A stretch of DNA of 36,826 nt from a virus, in IMG/VR virus record IMGVR_UViG_3300030107_001410, positions 1 to 36,826 of that record. One strand, given 5' to 3'. The translations under genes were made by a program, and so were the position numbers. How positions within the stretch are numbered: the stretch's first letter is position 1; the number at the start of each line of letters is the position of its first letter. The notes beneath the pieces are model-generated. The model was not told the DNA's origin. It saw only the letters and a list, made by a program, of their open reading frames with translations, and did no database searches. This document shows positions 1-8,955 of the stretch, piece after piece.

Positions 1-73
1 TGATTTGCAAAGAATAACTAGTGACGCTCCGTTTATAGGAACGCCAGATATTAATGAAGAAGCGATACCATAA
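1..73 (+). CDS. 3' end of internal virion protein gene (partial copy)
   Basis: These bases encode the C-terminal 23 residues of the 940-residue protein encoded at 33978-36800, ending in ...DINEEAIP and a TAA stop at 71-73. The fragment is not a separate gene; it is the overlap of a circular contig. The stop codon overlaps the ATG of the next gene (TAATG), as happens at many junctions in this genome. Confidence 0.9.
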   Translation, partial: DLQRITSDAPFIGTPDINEEAIP

Positions 74-99
74 TGCCGTTTGTAAATGACCCAATAAGC
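1..99. repeat. 99-bp terminal direct repeat, left copy
   Basis: This stretch is identical to the last 99 bases of the window (36728-36826). It contains the last 23 codons and stop of the large internal virion gene that starts at 33978, followed by the start of the gene at 73. Genes read through the junction without a break, so the contig closes into a circle of about 36,727 bp. A repeat of exactly 99 bp fits an assembler k-mer overlap better than a biological terminal repeat, but a circularly permuted packaged genome would look the same. Confidence 0.95.
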
Positions 100-3000
100 A
101 CTAGAACTTTTGTAGGCAATGTTGACGCAAGGTTAGAAACATCTGTTAGCCAAAGAGAATTTTTCCAAGAAATATTGCCAGATGCTTTTAGAATGGAAAA
201 CTCTATTAGTTCCCTAGTAAATGCAGAGGGGCATATTGGTGAGTTTGATTCTAACTATGATTTTATGGATGATATGCCAGAAGAACACGCAGATTTTGTA
301 GAGTCTTATGCTAAAGCCTATAACAGGGAAGATTTAAATCGAATACGAAAAAATATAGAAAAAGAAATAGCAACCCGACAACGATTAAACGAAGACGGTG
401 GATGGGGTGTAGTAGGTATGCTAACTGCTGGCATATTTGATCCTATTAATTTTGTTCCCTTTGGTGGGGCGATGGCAAAGACTTACAAAGCGGGCAAAAT
501 ATTAAACATGTCAGGAGCAGGAATGACCGCTGGATTTGGCGGTTCTTTGATGGCAGAAACCGCGCTTCAATCTACTCAATTAACAAGAACGCTAGAAGAA
601 TCAGCAATTAACATTGGTGCTGCAACATTTCTTGGAGGTGTTATTGGTGGCAGTATTGGAACAGGCAAGTATCTTTTAACTAGAAAAGGCAACTCAGTAG
701 AAGACATTTTGCGTGGTGTTGAAAACGATATGGACATTGGTCTAACAAGTCCTATGGGAGGTGGCGCTGCTGCGGCAGATAGCCTTCCTACAAAAGTGTT
801 AGATGATATAGAACGTGCTTTAGACGCAGATATTAAAGAAGGCAAAGTAGCAGAGGCATCTAAGTCTGAAGAGTTTATTCAACGTGTTTACGAAGAAAAC
901 ATGAAACGAAAAGGTATTAAAACTAATTTAGCAGTAGACGGCACTTTAAAAATTGTTGGAAGTCAAGACCCTACATTAAGGCTGATACAAAGCAAATCAT
1001 TGGAATCACGAAGAGTTGTAGCTAACTTAGCCGAAGTTGCAGTGCAACGTGCAGGAGATGAATTAGGAGCAGAAGTAACAGTACCAGTGTCAAGGCAAAT
1101 TCTTGGGTGGCAACAAAATGTTTACAACTCTTTAAAAGAAACTGACCGACTTTATTACAAATATGTCACTGGAAAAAATAAACATTTTGGAGGAATTACA
1201 AAAATTTCGCTACAAAGAATAGTAGGAAAACACAATGACAAAATGTCTTATAAACAGTTTAAAGAGGCTGTTGGAAAGGCAATGCGGAGAAATGATGAAA
1301 ACGCTATACCTGAAGTAGCAGAACTAGCACAATATTGGCGCAAAACAGTTTTTGAGCCTCTTAAAGACGCAGCAATAAAAAATGGGTTATTAGCAGAAGA
1401 TGTCTCTGTTGACACTGCAATGTCGTATCTTAACCGTGTATACAAAAAAGAACTTATTGAAGGAAATCGTGCGGGGTTTATAGACGTAACTGCAAACTGG
1501 CTAACAGGTCGGCAAGCGGAGGCGCAAGCGAGGTTAGGCACGTTTGAAGAAGATATAGCAAAATTAAGGCAAGAAGCAAGATCAGTGCGGCAGGAAATTA
1601 AAGATATAGAAACTGCTGTCGGCGAGGGCGTGACAAGAGCTTCAAAAGAAGAAACAGAAAAAGCAATAGATGCTGCATTAGCTCGTATGGAAGAAGGCGA
1701 AATGCCAGCAGTGGTGGGAAGAACTCCAGAGGAAAAAGCAACAGCAGCAGCAACTAAGGCTGGGCGAAGAAAATTTGTTAAAGAGCTAACTGATGAAATT
1801 GATGATGAGGTTAGAACAGCGATTAACGAAATAGCGGACGACGCTGTAGAATCAGCAGTAGCAAAGGCAGCAGATGACGATGCTTTTGCTGTTACTGCTT
1901 TGAGGGAAGACATAGCAGAGCCATTACCCAAAGAAGGTGGTGAGGCTGGCGTTAGGGCGGTAGATCAAAAATCTTTAGGAAGAGCAGCAGATGAGGCAGC
2001 AATAGCTGCACAAAAAGCATTTGAAAAGTCATTAAAAGCACAAGAAAAAAGTTTGTTAAAGTTAGCAGACGAAGTAGGAGATGAAGGCGGGTCAGCAGCA
2101 AGAACGGCTGCAATGGCGACAGTTAGAGCAGAAGTTAGAAAAGCGGCCCAAAAAGCCTCAAGGCAAGCTACTAAAGTTTTGCGTGAAGAGTTAGACAAAA
2201 AAGTAAAAGCTATAGCAGAACGTAGACGACTATCTGCAAGAGATGAGTTTGAAGTCAGAATGGACGCGGAAGATATGCGGGATTTGGCTGGAGAAATAGC
2301 AGACAGAATTACGGGCGTTGCTGGAATGAGATTGCCTTATGACGTTAATATAGCAGATGCAGTCAATAAATCAAAGGCGAAAGGATCGGCGTTAGCAGGG
2401 CCATTTAAAACTAGAAGTTTTACTATTCCTGATGAAATGATTGAAGAGTTCCTTGAAAGCGATGTTGAGGTTCTTGGTAGAATGATAACTCGTTCAATGG
2501 CTCCAGATATTGAAATAGCTGCAAAATTTGGCGACATAAACATGACAGCAGAACTAAAAAAAGTAAGTGACGAATGGGCTGCTATTGGTGAGCGACGCAA
2601 TTTAAAAATGGGAAAAGACGGGAAGCCTGTAGACCCAAATAGCAAAGCAGCAAAAAAATGGGCTAGAGAACGTGATAGAGATATTAACGACATTGAGGGT
2701 ATTCGTGATAGGTTGCGTGGGGTTTACGGCGTACCAGACAACCCTATGCAATGGCGATACAGAGTTGGTGCAGCACTACGTCAAATAAACTATTTGCGGT
2801 TGCTAGGAGGTATGACTTTATCAGCTATTCCTGATATAGGAAGGCCAGTAATGGTACATGGATTCAAACAAGTATTTGGTGATGCCTTAATTCCAATGAT
2901 TAAAGATTTTAATCAATACGCCAAGCTGACAGCAGATTTGCGGCAAATGGGATTAGCCACAGATATGTTGATGAATAGTCGTTCTCAAACATTAGCTGAC

Positions 3001-3963
3001 GTAGGAGAAGAGTTGTCAAGGCACACGGTAGTAGAACGAGGGTTACAGGCTGCGTCTGATACCTTTGGGTCAGTGTCCCTAATGTCACCTTGGAATACTG
3101 CTTTTAAACAACTTGCGGGGTCAATATCTCACGGTAGATTAATCAGAGCTATGAGAGCAGAGTTAGCTGGCAACATCTCAAAAAAAGAATTGGGGTATTT
3201 AAGAGAAAACTATATTAATTTCCGTGACAGTAAAGCAATTATAAAACAGATTGATAAACATGGACACAAGGATGGAAAATTTGAGTTTTCTCATGCGGAT
3301 AAATGGGATGATGCAAATGCGTATAATGTCTTTAAAGCTGCTTTGGGACGTGACATTGACAGAACAATTGTTACGCCGGGGCAAGACCAACCTTTGTTAG
3401 CAAGTCAACCCGGATATAGACATCTATTCCAATTTAAATCTTTTGCAATAGCTGCAACACAACGCATATTATTAGCTGGTCTGCAACAAAAAGATGCAGC
3501 AGTATTAAATGGGCTAGCTTTATCAGTTGGGCTAGGAATGTTAAGTTATTATGTTAAGCAATCAGATGCAGGAAGGCCGTTAAGCAACAATCCAAGCCAA
3601 TGGGTTATGGAAGGCATTGACAGGTCAGGCGTTATGGGGTGGATGTTTGAAGCTCACAACGTAGTTGAAAAAGTTACAAGAGGCCACATCGGATTAGGCC
3701 AATTTACAGGAAGAGAGCAAATGAGCCGTTATGCTAGTCGTAACGCAGTAAGCGCTTTGCTTGGCCCAACTTACGGTACAGCAGCAACAGCTATAGGCGT
3801 TATAGGTTCAGCAGCAGACGCAACACTTGGAGATGGAAATTGGACGCAGAAAGATACTCATGCGTTAAGAAGGCTATTGCCATATCAAAATTTAATGGGG
3901 TTGCGTCAAATGTTTGATAAAGTTGAAGAAGGCACACATAATTTTTTGGGTGGCAGTAGGTAG
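73..3963 (+). CDS. Very large internal virion (ejection) protein, T7 gp16-like by position
   Basis: This 1296-residue protein is the last and largest of three genes that lie between tail tubular protein B and the tail fibre, the place where T7-like phages encode inner-core/ejection proteins (gp14, gp15, gp16). The protein has a Gly/Ala-rich hydrophobic patch at about residues 110-200, a long Ala/Glu/Lys/Arg-rich stretch with predicted coiled-coil character at about 480-740, and a C-terminal part rich in Gly and hydrophobic segments. Such proteins are carried inside the capsid and form a channel across the cell envelope for DNA entry. I see no clear lytic transglycosylase motif. The ATG at 73 overlaps the previous stop (TAATG). 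The role rests mainly on gene order and composition. Confidence 0.75.
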   Translation: MPFVNDPISTRTFVGNVDARLETSVSQREFFQEILPDAFRMENSISSLVNAEGHIGEFDSNYDFMDDMPEEHADFVESYAKAYNREDLNRIRKNIEKEIATRQRLNEDGGWGVVGMLTAGIFDPINFVPFGGAMAKTYKAGKILNMSGAGMTAGFGGSLMAETALQSTQLTRTLEESAINIGAATFLGGVIGGSIGTGKYLLTRKGNSVEDILRGVENDMDIGLTSPMGGGAAAADSLPTKVLDDIERALDADIKEGKVAEASKSEEFIQRVYEENMKRKGIKTNLAVDGTLKIVGSQDPTLRLIQSKSLESRRVVANLAEVAVQRAGDELGAEVTVPVSRQILGWQQNVYNSLKETDRLYYKYVTGKNKHFGGITKISLQRIVGKHNDKMSYKQFKEAVGKAMRRNDENAIPEVAELAQYWRKTVFEPLKDAAIKNGLLAEDVSVDTAMSYLNRVYKKELIEGNRAGFIDVTANWLTGRQAEAQARLGTFEEDIAKLRQEARSVRQEIKDIETAVGEGVTRASKEETEKAIDAALARMEEGEMPAVVGRTPEEKATAAATKAGRRKFVKELTDEIDDEVRTAINEIADDAVESAVAKAADDDAFAVTALREDIAEPLPKEGGEAGVRAVDQKSLGRAADEAAIAAQKAFEKSLKAQEKSLLKLADEVGDEGGSAARTAAMATVRAEVRKAAQKASRQATKVLREELDKKVKAIAERRRLSARDEFEVRMDAEDMRDLAGEIADRITGVAGMRLPYDVNIADAVNKSKAKGSALAGPFKTRSFTIPDEMIEEFLESDVEVLGRMITRSMAPDIEIAAKFGDINMTAELKKVSDEWAAIGERRNLKMGKDGKPVDPNSKAAKKWARERDRDINDIEGIRDRLRGVYGVPDNPMQWRYRVGAALRQINYLRLLGGMTLSAIPDIGRPVMVHGFKQVFGDALIPMIKDFNQYAKLTADLRQMGLATDMLMNSRSQTLADVGEELSRHTVVERGLQAASDTFGSVSLMSPWNTAFKQLAGSISHGRLIRAMRAELAGNISKKELGYLRENYINFRDSKAIIKQIDKHGHKDGKFEFSHADKWDDANAYNVFKAALGRDIDRTIVTPGQDQPLLASQPGYRHLFQFKSFAIAATQRILLAGLQQKDAAVLNGLALSVGLGMLSYYVKQSDAGRPLSNNPSQWVMEGIDRSGVMGWMFEAHNVVEKVTRGHIGLGQFTGREQMSRYASRNAVSALLGPTYGTAATAIGVIGSAADATLGDGNWTQKDTHALRRLLPYQNLMGLRQMFDKVEEGTHNFLGGSR

Positions 3964-3996
3964 CGATTATGCTATTATGTAAATTGAGGTAATGAC

Positions 3997-6348
3997 ATGA
4001 CTATATCAAGTACAACAACGTCAGTAAGTTATACAGGAAACGGATCAACAACCGCTTTCCCGGTTACGTTTGCTTTTTTTGGAACTGGCACAAGCGCAGA
4101 AATAGAAGTCATAGAAAGAGTTATTGCTACAGGCGCAGAAACTACTAAGACATATTCTACTCATTACACTGTTACTGGAGGCAACGGTTCTACAGGTACG
4201 GTTACAGCGGGTTCTGCTCCAGCAGATACAGTACAATGGCACATTCGCAGGAAAACTACGCAAACACAAAATACTGATTATGTAGAAAACGATGCTTTCC
4301 CTGCTGAATCGCACGAAGAAGCCTTAGACCGTTTAACTATGATCAACCAAGAGCAAGAGGCTGATATAGCTAAATCTATTAGGTATTCAGATACATATAC
4401 AGGAGGAGCTTCGGCAACATTTCCCGACCCAGTAGCGGGAGCTTTTATCGCATTTAACTCTGCTGGCGATGGCATTACTACAAGCACAGACACAGCTTCA
4501 CAGTGGCTAGGTGGTGATGGAACTGTCAGCGCTCCGTACTATAGTTTTTCTAGCGACGTAAATTCGGGATTTTACAGAATAGGCTCAGATAATGTTGGGC
4601 TGACCCTTGGTGGCACAAAAAGAGTAGACTTTGGTGCAGCTACTACAGCCTTTAGTGGAGAGGTAACTGCAACAGGGTTCACTGGTACGTTAGATGGCAT
4701 TTTAGGAAGTGGAACTCCTGCGGCGGCAACGGTGGCGTCTTTAACATCAGGTGGTAATATTGTTTCTGACACAGATAGCACTGATGACTTAGGCACTAAC
4801 TCTGTTCGTTGGGCAAATCTTTACGTCGATGCCGTAACTACTACCGACAATACGACTATCGGTGGCAACCTTACAGTCACAGGAAACTTAACGATCAACG
4901 GCACAACCGTCACGAATGATGCCACTAATACAGAAGTAAAAGACCCTTTAATCGAGCTTAATAGTGGAGCAGGAAGCAATGCTAACGATCTGGGTATTAT
5001 CATGGAGCGAGGCTCTACCGGAGACAATACGTTCATGGGATGGGACGAGAGCGCAGATAAGTTTGCGTTTGGTACGACTACGGCAACGGGTTCGTCTACT
5101 GGTAATATCAGTTATTCGGATGCTCAACTATTAGCTGAAGGAGCAACATTTTCAGGCACGTCCCCCAATCTTGGTACAGTTACTACAATAGATATTAATG
5201 GCGGTTCAATAGACGGTGCAACAGTGGGTGCTGCATCGCAGACAACAGGACAGTTCACCAACTTAACAGGTACAGTGGTAACTGCATCCACATCTCTTGC
5301 ACTAGCAACTGGAGCAACGGTAACGGGTATTCTTGACGAAGATAATATGAGTACCGACAGCGCAACGCAATTAGCTACTCAACAATCCATCAAAGCATAT
5401 GTTGATACTAGCCAGAAAGCGCCCGGTATTTCTATGACTTGGGAAACTGACACAAGTGACAGTGACGCAGGAAATGGAAAAGTCTGGGCTAATCATGCAA
5501 CCCTTTCAAGTGCCACGGTTCTTTATTTTGATGACGTAGAGAACAATGGCGTTAGCATAAATGATTTAATTGACAGCCTTGACGATCCCACAGCTACAAA
5601 TTCAGCAATGATCTATATACAAGAGGCTGGCACGGGTGATGCTGGTGTAGTCTTTGCTGTAAGTGGTGCAGTTACAGACGCTTCTGGTTATTCTAAAGTT
5701 GCGGTGACTCACAAAGCTACGTTTGGCACTTTGGCTGATGGCGATACTATAGGCGTCATCTTTGCGTTTTCTGGAGATAATGGAAGTCTATCTGACCCTA
5801 TGTCTACCAGAGGCGATATTATTGTTCGTGACAGTTCCAATGCAACGGCAAGGCTAGCAGTTGGTTCAGCTAATACTGTATTAAAATCTGACGGAACTGA
5901 TGTCTCTTACGCACAAGTGGCAGGAGCAATGATAGCAAATGACGCTATCGACAGCCAACATTATGCAGATGGAAGCATAGACACGGCTCATATAGCTGCA
6001 TCTCAAGTAACTGGGCCAAAGCTAGGTGGGGGAGTTATCGGTGCTGTTGGATTTAGTGCAACGACATTTGATCTTGGCACTAATGCTTCTGGGACTGAAA
6101 CGCTTGATGAAAGCAATGGCAACTTTCAAAAAGGTGTGAATGGTGGAGCGCATACTTTGGCTCCTCAGTCGAATGACAGCACCATTGTCGTTCAGTACAC
6201 AAACAATTCTAGTGCTGGCACAATAACAGTTAGTGGCTATGACACTGTAACGGGCGATAGCCTCACTACAACCAATGGTCACGATTTCCTACTGTTCTCG
6301 ACTGTAATCGGTAGTTTTCAAAACCTTAATGTGGTGGCTTTGCAATAA
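3997..6348 (+). CDS. Tail fibre protein with T7-fibre N-terminal domain
   Basis: This 783-residue protein begins with the virion-attachment domain typical of T7 gp17-type fibres: residues 1-135 include VSYTGNGSTTAFPVTF, the YxVTGGNGSTGTV segment and NDAFPAESHEEALDRLTM, followed by a short polar helix. After that it is a Gly/Ser/Thr/Asn/Ala-rich beta-structured shaft with imperfect repeats such as GGNLTVTGNLTINGTTVT (about 289-306) and GTVTTIDINGGSIDGATVG. The C-terminal 150 residues differ in composition and are the likely receptor-binding tip. The ATG is preceded by TTGAGGTAATGAC. The stop overlaps the next start (TAATG). No chaperone-peptidase domain is recognisable. Attachment to the tail is family knowledge; the receptor is unknown. 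Confidence 0.88.
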   Translation: MTISSTTTSVSYTGNGSTTAFPVTFAFFGTGTSAEIEVIERVIATGAETTKTYSTHYTVTGGNGSTGTVTAGSAPADTVQWHIRRKTTQTQNTDYVENDAFPAESHEEALDRLTMINQEQEADIAKSIRYSDTYTGGASATFPDPVAGAFIAFNSAGDGITTSTDTASQWLGGDGTVSAPYYSFSSDVNSGFYRIGSDNVGLTLGGTKRVDFGAATTAFSGEVTATGFTGTLDGILGSGTPAAATVASLTSGGNIVSDTDSTDDLGTNSVRWANLYVDAVTTTDNTTIGGNLTVTGNLTINGTTVTNDATNTEVKDPLIELNSGAGSNANDLGIIMERGSTGDNTFMGWDESADKFAFGTTTATGSSTGNISYSDAQLLAEGATFSGTSPNLGTVTTIDINGGSIDGATVGAASQTTGQFTNLTGTVVTASTSLALATGATVTGILDEDNMSTDSATQLATQQSIKAYVDTSQKAPGISMTWETDTSDSDAGNGKVWANHATLSSATVLYFDDVENNGVSINDLIDSLDDPTATNSAMIYIQEAGTGDAGVVFAVSGAVTDASGYSKVAVTHKATFGTLADGDTIGVIFAFSGDNGSLSDPMSTRGDIIVRDSSNATARLAVGSANTVLKSDGTDVSYAQVAGAMIANDAIDSQHYADGSIDTAHIAASQVTGPKLGGGVIGAVGFSATTFDLGTNASGTETLDESNGNFQKGVNGGAHTLAPQSNDSTIVVQYTNNSSAGTITVSGYDTVTGDSLTTTNGHDFLLFSTVIGSFQNLNVVALQ

Positions 6349-7031
6349 TGTTAATGCCAATTTACTCACCATTGAAACTATCGGTTTCAAGTGTCAGCTA
6401 TGCAAGCACTAACGAAGATGAGGTAAATCGCACGAATTACACGTTTTCAAGTCAAGGCATAGGGACGGCAGCAGCAGATCGAAAAGTTGTTGTGGTGATA
6501 AATGCATCAGGGGCCGGGACAAACGACATTACGGGATGCACAATTGGTGGTAGCAGTGCAACGGAAGAACAAAGTAGCGGCTTGCAGGGTGAAGCTCGAA
6601 ATGCAATATACTCACTTAACAGCGTATCATCAGGCACATCAGCAGATATTATTGTCACACAAGGTGGAAATGCTGGTGTTATTATGATTGGTGTGTTTGC
6701 AGTCTACGGAGCTTCATCGACTAAAAATGCGTCAGGCACGCAAAAAGGAAATGCAATAAGTCCGAGTATTAGTTTAGCAGTGCCAGCAAATGGTGTGATT
6801 ATAGCTGGAAGTTGTTCAGCTTTTTCATCTGGGGCAGGATCAAATGCTGTCTCATTTACAAACATCACAGAACGAGCGGAATATAATGGCGACCCTCCGG
6901 GCGGTGGCGGTTTTGTGGGCGGAGTCGCCAGTGACGCATACGAAAATGCGGCAACGATTTCAGTTGATTCTGCTTTCAATGGCTCAAATGCGGCAACAGT
7001 TAGTTGTGCTGTTTCATACGGCCCAGCATAG
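6348..7031 (+). CDS. Putative structural or fibre-associated protein
   Basis: This 227-residue protein is rich in Gly, Ser, Ala, Thr and Val with little charge, a composition typical of beta-sandwich virion surface proteins. No catalytic motif is visible. It lies directly behind the tail fibre with a TAATG stop-start overlap, so it is probably translated with the fibre and may be a second fibre subunit or a tip protein. A PPGGGG segment near residue 182 could be a flexible linker. I do not recognise a named family with certainty. The neighbouring gene at 7041 looks like a tail assembly chaperone, which fits a fibre-module role. Confidence 0.6.
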   Translation: MLMPIYSPLKLSVSSVSYASTNEDEVNRTNYTFSSQGIGTAAADRKVVVVINASGAGTNDITGCTIGGSSATEEQSSGLQGEARNAIYSLNSVSSGTSADIIVTQGGNAGVIMIGVFAVYGASSTKNASGTQKGNAISPSISLAVPANGVIIAGSCSAFSSGAGSNAVSFTNITERAEYNGDPPGGGGFVGGVASDAYENAATISVDSAFNGSNAATVSCAVSYGPA

Positions 7032-7040
7032 GAGAATATT

Positions 7041-7481
7041 ATGGATTATTTACTAAAAAAATCAGATGGGTCTACCACAAGTTTGGGTGGCACAGTCACC
7101 CGACTACAGCTACCAGACAGCACTGACACAATTTTTCCGGGAGATCAACGTCCTGTTGATCTGGGCGACTATGTTCTTGTTAAAGCAACAGAAGTTACAC
7201 AAGAAGTAACTAGTGGAAAGAAGCGTGGCAATACAACAGTTGTTGGTGACAAAGACAAGGAGACAGTCACAGTAACTTATACTGCTGTCGATCAGACTGA
7301 TGAAGAACACTGGGCATCTATTCGTTCTGAAAGAGATTACAAATTAGCAGAAACAGATTTTTATGCCTTGAGTGACGTTACGATGTCTGATGATATGAAG
7401 ACTTATCGTCAAGCATTAAGAGATTTACCAGCGTCAAAGGCAGACCCTGATGAAATTGTTTTTCCCACCAAGCCGGAGTAA
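7041..7481 (+). CDS. Tail assembly chaperone-like protein
   Basis: This 146-residue protein has a beta-rich N-terminal half (about 1-85) and a C-terminal half with the pattern RxxRDYKLAETDFYALSD..(M)..YRQALRDLP (about 98-130). That pattern is characteristic of phage tail assembly chaperone proteins of the XkdJ/Phage_tail_APC type, often encoded beside fibres and thought to help fibre folding or assembly. The ATG is preceded by GGAGAATATT, a good ribosome-binding site. The location two genes behind the fibre supports the call. Family assignment is from motif recognition only. Confidence 0.65.
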   Translation: MDYLLKKSDGSTTSLGGTVTRLQLPDSTDTIFPGDQRPVDLGDYVLVKATEVTQEVTSGKKRGNTTVVGDKDKETVTVTYTAVDQTDEEHWASIRSERDYKLAETDFYALSDVTMSDDMKTYRQALRDLPASKADPDEIVFPTKPE

Positions 7482-7501
7482 ATAAAGAAAGGAGAGAACA
7501 G

Positions 7502-7567
7502 ATGCCAAAAGGTACAGGATATGGTAGTAAGAAAAAACCTATGAAGAAGAAAAAAGGGAAAAAGTAA
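7502..7567 (+). CDS. Lysine-rich 21-residue peptide
   Basis: A tiny ORF encodes MPKGTGYGSK followed by a nearly pure lysine tail ending KKGKK. It has a strong ribosome-binding site (AAAGGAGAGAACAG before the ATG), and its stop overlaps the next ATG as TAATG, which argues that it is really translated. Similar 20-30 residue Gly/Tyr/Lys peptides are commonly annotated in environmental phages, without known function. The high positive charge suggests nucleic-acid binding or virion DNA contact, which is inference. Confidence 0.6.
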   Translation: MPKGTGYGSKKKPMKKKKGKK

Positions 7568-7734
7568 TGAAAGGTGTTAAGCATTATTTTAGAACTGGCA
7601 AAGAACACAAAGGCTCTACGCACAAAATGCCAAATGGTAAACTGCATAGTAACAAAACCCACACTAAAACAAGCAAACCACTTTTTCATTTTAACGAATT
7701 GTCAAAAACAGCAAAGAAAGTAGCAAGGAGTTAG
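7567..7734 (+). CDS. Small basic protein, unknown function
   Basis: The 55-residue product begins MKGVKHYFRTGKEHKGSTHK and ends LSKTAKKVARS. It is rich in His, Lys, Thr and Ser and contains a THKMPNGKLHSNKTHTK segment with a repeated THK/THT-K pattern. The ATG overlaps the stop of the upstream lysine-rich peptide (TAATG), indicating translational coupling. It is one of four consecutive very basic proteins between the fibre module and the lysis module. Proteins with this KHY...THKMP...THTK..K.LFHF.ELSK pattern recur in environmental podoviruses; no biochemical function is known to me. Confidence 0.7.
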   Translation: MKGVKHYFRTGKEHKGSTHKMPNGKLHSNKTHTKTSKPLFHFNELSKTAKKVARS

Positions 7735-7736
7735 CA

Positions 7737-7880
7737 ATGGCAAAACGAGGTCTATACGCAAACATAAATGCAAGGCGCAAAGCGGGTACGTCACGTCCTA
7801 AAAGCAAAAGCACTATTTCACCAAAAGCATATGCTAACATGAAGGCTGGCTTTCCTAAAAAGAAAAAGAAAAAACGCTAG
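7737..7880 (+). CDS. Small basic protein, MAKRGLYANI type
   Basis: The 47-residue product starts MAKRGLYANINARRKAG and ends with an eight-residue Lys/Arg block. The start follows GCAAGGAGTTAGCA, a good ribosome-binding site two bases behind the upstream stop. The MAKRGLYANI(H/N)A(K/R)RK opening is a recurrent small-phage-protein signature in my memory, without known function. Its stop TAG shares a G with the GTG start of the next gene, so it belongs to the same tightly packed series of basic proteins. A nucleic-acid-binding or minor virion role is speculation. Confidence 0.7.
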   Translation: MAKRGLYANINARRKAGTSRPKSKSTISPKAYANMKAGFPKKKKKKR

Positions 7881-8173
7881 TGGCAAAAGAAAAAGCAATA
7901 CGCAAGACCACGAAAGGCAAAGGTGCTAACTACCGCCCTACTGAAAAAGGTGCGGGGATGACACGGAAAGGTGTAGCAGCGTATCGCAGAGCAAACCCCG
8001 GATCAAAGTTAAAAACTGCGGTAACGGGTAAAGTTAAAAAAGGTAGCAAGGCAGCAAAACGCCGTAAAAGTTATTGTGCTAGGTCATTAGGTCAATTAAA
8101 AAGAAGTTCTGCTAAAACTAGAAACGATCCTAACTCAAGAATAAGACAGGCCCGTAGACGCTGGAAGTGTTAA
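7880..8173 (+). CDS. Basic protein, DUF6321-like
   Basis: This 97-residue protein is about one third Lys/Arg. It contains LTEKG-type and SFCAR-type signatures: PTEKGAGMTRKGVAAYRR (about 18-35), KRRKSYCARSLGQLKR (about 60-75) and a C-terminal DPNSRIRQARRRWKC. This pattern matches my recollection of DUF6321 proteins of marine podoviruses, sometimes found in virions. Two cysteines are present, C67 and the terminal C97. The start is a GTG overlapping the upstream TAG. It is the last of the basic-protein series. The function is unknown; a DNA-contacting or structural role is inference from charge and position. Confidence 0.65.
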   Translation: MAKEKAIRKTTKGKGANYRPTEKGAGMTRKGVAAYRRANPGSKLKTAVTGKVKKGSKAAKRRKSYCARSLGQLKRSSAKTRNDPNSRIRQARRRWKC

Positions 8174-8174
8174 C

Positions 8175-8735
8175 ATGGTGGTCGCAGAATCTCTTGCAAT
8201 ATTTGCAGTAGCTAAAAAAACGGTAGAGTTAGTTTCATCAGCAGTAGACACGGCTGAAAATGCAACCAGTCTTTATCAGGGTCTGGACAAACTTTTTCAT
8301 GTCAGAGATCAAGTTGACAAAGTAGTAGCTAAACAAAAGCCCAAAAAACCTGTTTCAAAACTTCGTGCTTTTTTTAGTGCGACAACAGGCGAAGACGTAG
8401 AAGACGAATTGTCTGTGGGCAACGTAGCGGCAATGGTGGTAGAAAAGAAAAGACTTGATCGAAAGATTTTAAATTTATCTATAAAAATTGACAACAAGCT
8501 GGGTGCTGGAACATGGGACGAGATTTTAGAAACAAGAGAGCGATTAATTGAAGAACGGAAGAAACAGAAGAAACTAGCAAAAAAACAAGCCAGACAAAGA
8601 GAGATAGAAGAAAAAGAGTTTTGGGATAAAGTAGGTCATTATTTGTTGGAGTTTTGCAAGTTAGTTTTAGTTTTAGTCGCAGCTTGTGCAATTGGCTGGA
8701 TAATTTACATAAATAGGTATTCAGCAAATGTCTGA
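8175..8735 (+). CDS. Coiled-coil protein with C-terminal membrane anchor
   Basis: This 186-residue protein has an amphipathic N-terminal helix region (1-55), a charged central part, a long Lys/Glu/Arg/Gln-rich coiled-coil segment (about 120-155, ETRERLIEERKKQKKLAKKQ), and one hydrophobic segment near the C-terminus (about 157-178, LLEFCKLVLVLVAACAIGWIIY) consistent with a tail-anchored membrane protein. The ATG at 8175 lies one base after the upstream stop. It begins a run of small membrane-associated genes leading to holin and lysozyme, so an envelope role in lysis or entry is possible. I do not recognise a named family. Confidence 0.55.
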   Translation: MVVAESLAIFAVAKKTVELVSSAVDTAENATSLYQGLDKLFHVRDQVDKVVAKQKPKKPVSKLRAFFSATTGEDVEDELSVGNVAAMVVEKKRLDRKILNLSIKIDNKLGAGTWDEILETRERLIEERKKQKKLAKKQARQREIEEKEFWDKVGHYLLEFCKLVLVLVAACAIGWIIYINRYSANV

Positions 8736-8955
8736 CTATGAGATAGGTGTGTACAACAAAAAGGTTCGTGCAGCTATCCGTAATGGTGACGAGTGGGACG
8801 AGGAAACAGGCATTAGTGCAGATTATGAAAATACTTTATACTTTCCTATACGAAACGCTGCCTCTATTGAGGAGGTCGAGAAACGTGCAGCTAGGTCTTT
8901 CCCACCAGAAAAGGGCTACGTTGTTGAGTGCATTATGTTAGTGAGAGGTTATTGA
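8728..8955 (+). CDS. Small acidic protein, unknown
   Basis: This 75-residue protein (MSDYEIGVYNKKVR...) is soluble by composition, with no membrane segment or recognisable motif. It overlaps the upstream gene by eight bases and the downstream ATG shares bases with its TGA stop, so it is translationally coupled on both sides. It lies inside the membrane-protein run before the holin. Function unknown. Confidence 0.6.
   Translation: MSDYEIGVYNKKVRAAIRNGDEWDEETGISADYENTLYFPIRNAASIEEVEKRAARSFPPEKGYVVECIMLVRGY

Noticed and set aside
576-2693. Long minus-strand open frames inside the large ejection protein gene
   Set aside because: They are Ser/Ala/Ile-rich shadows of the Ala/Glu/Lys-rich plus-strand frame, lack ribosome-binding sites, and oppose a confident structural gene.
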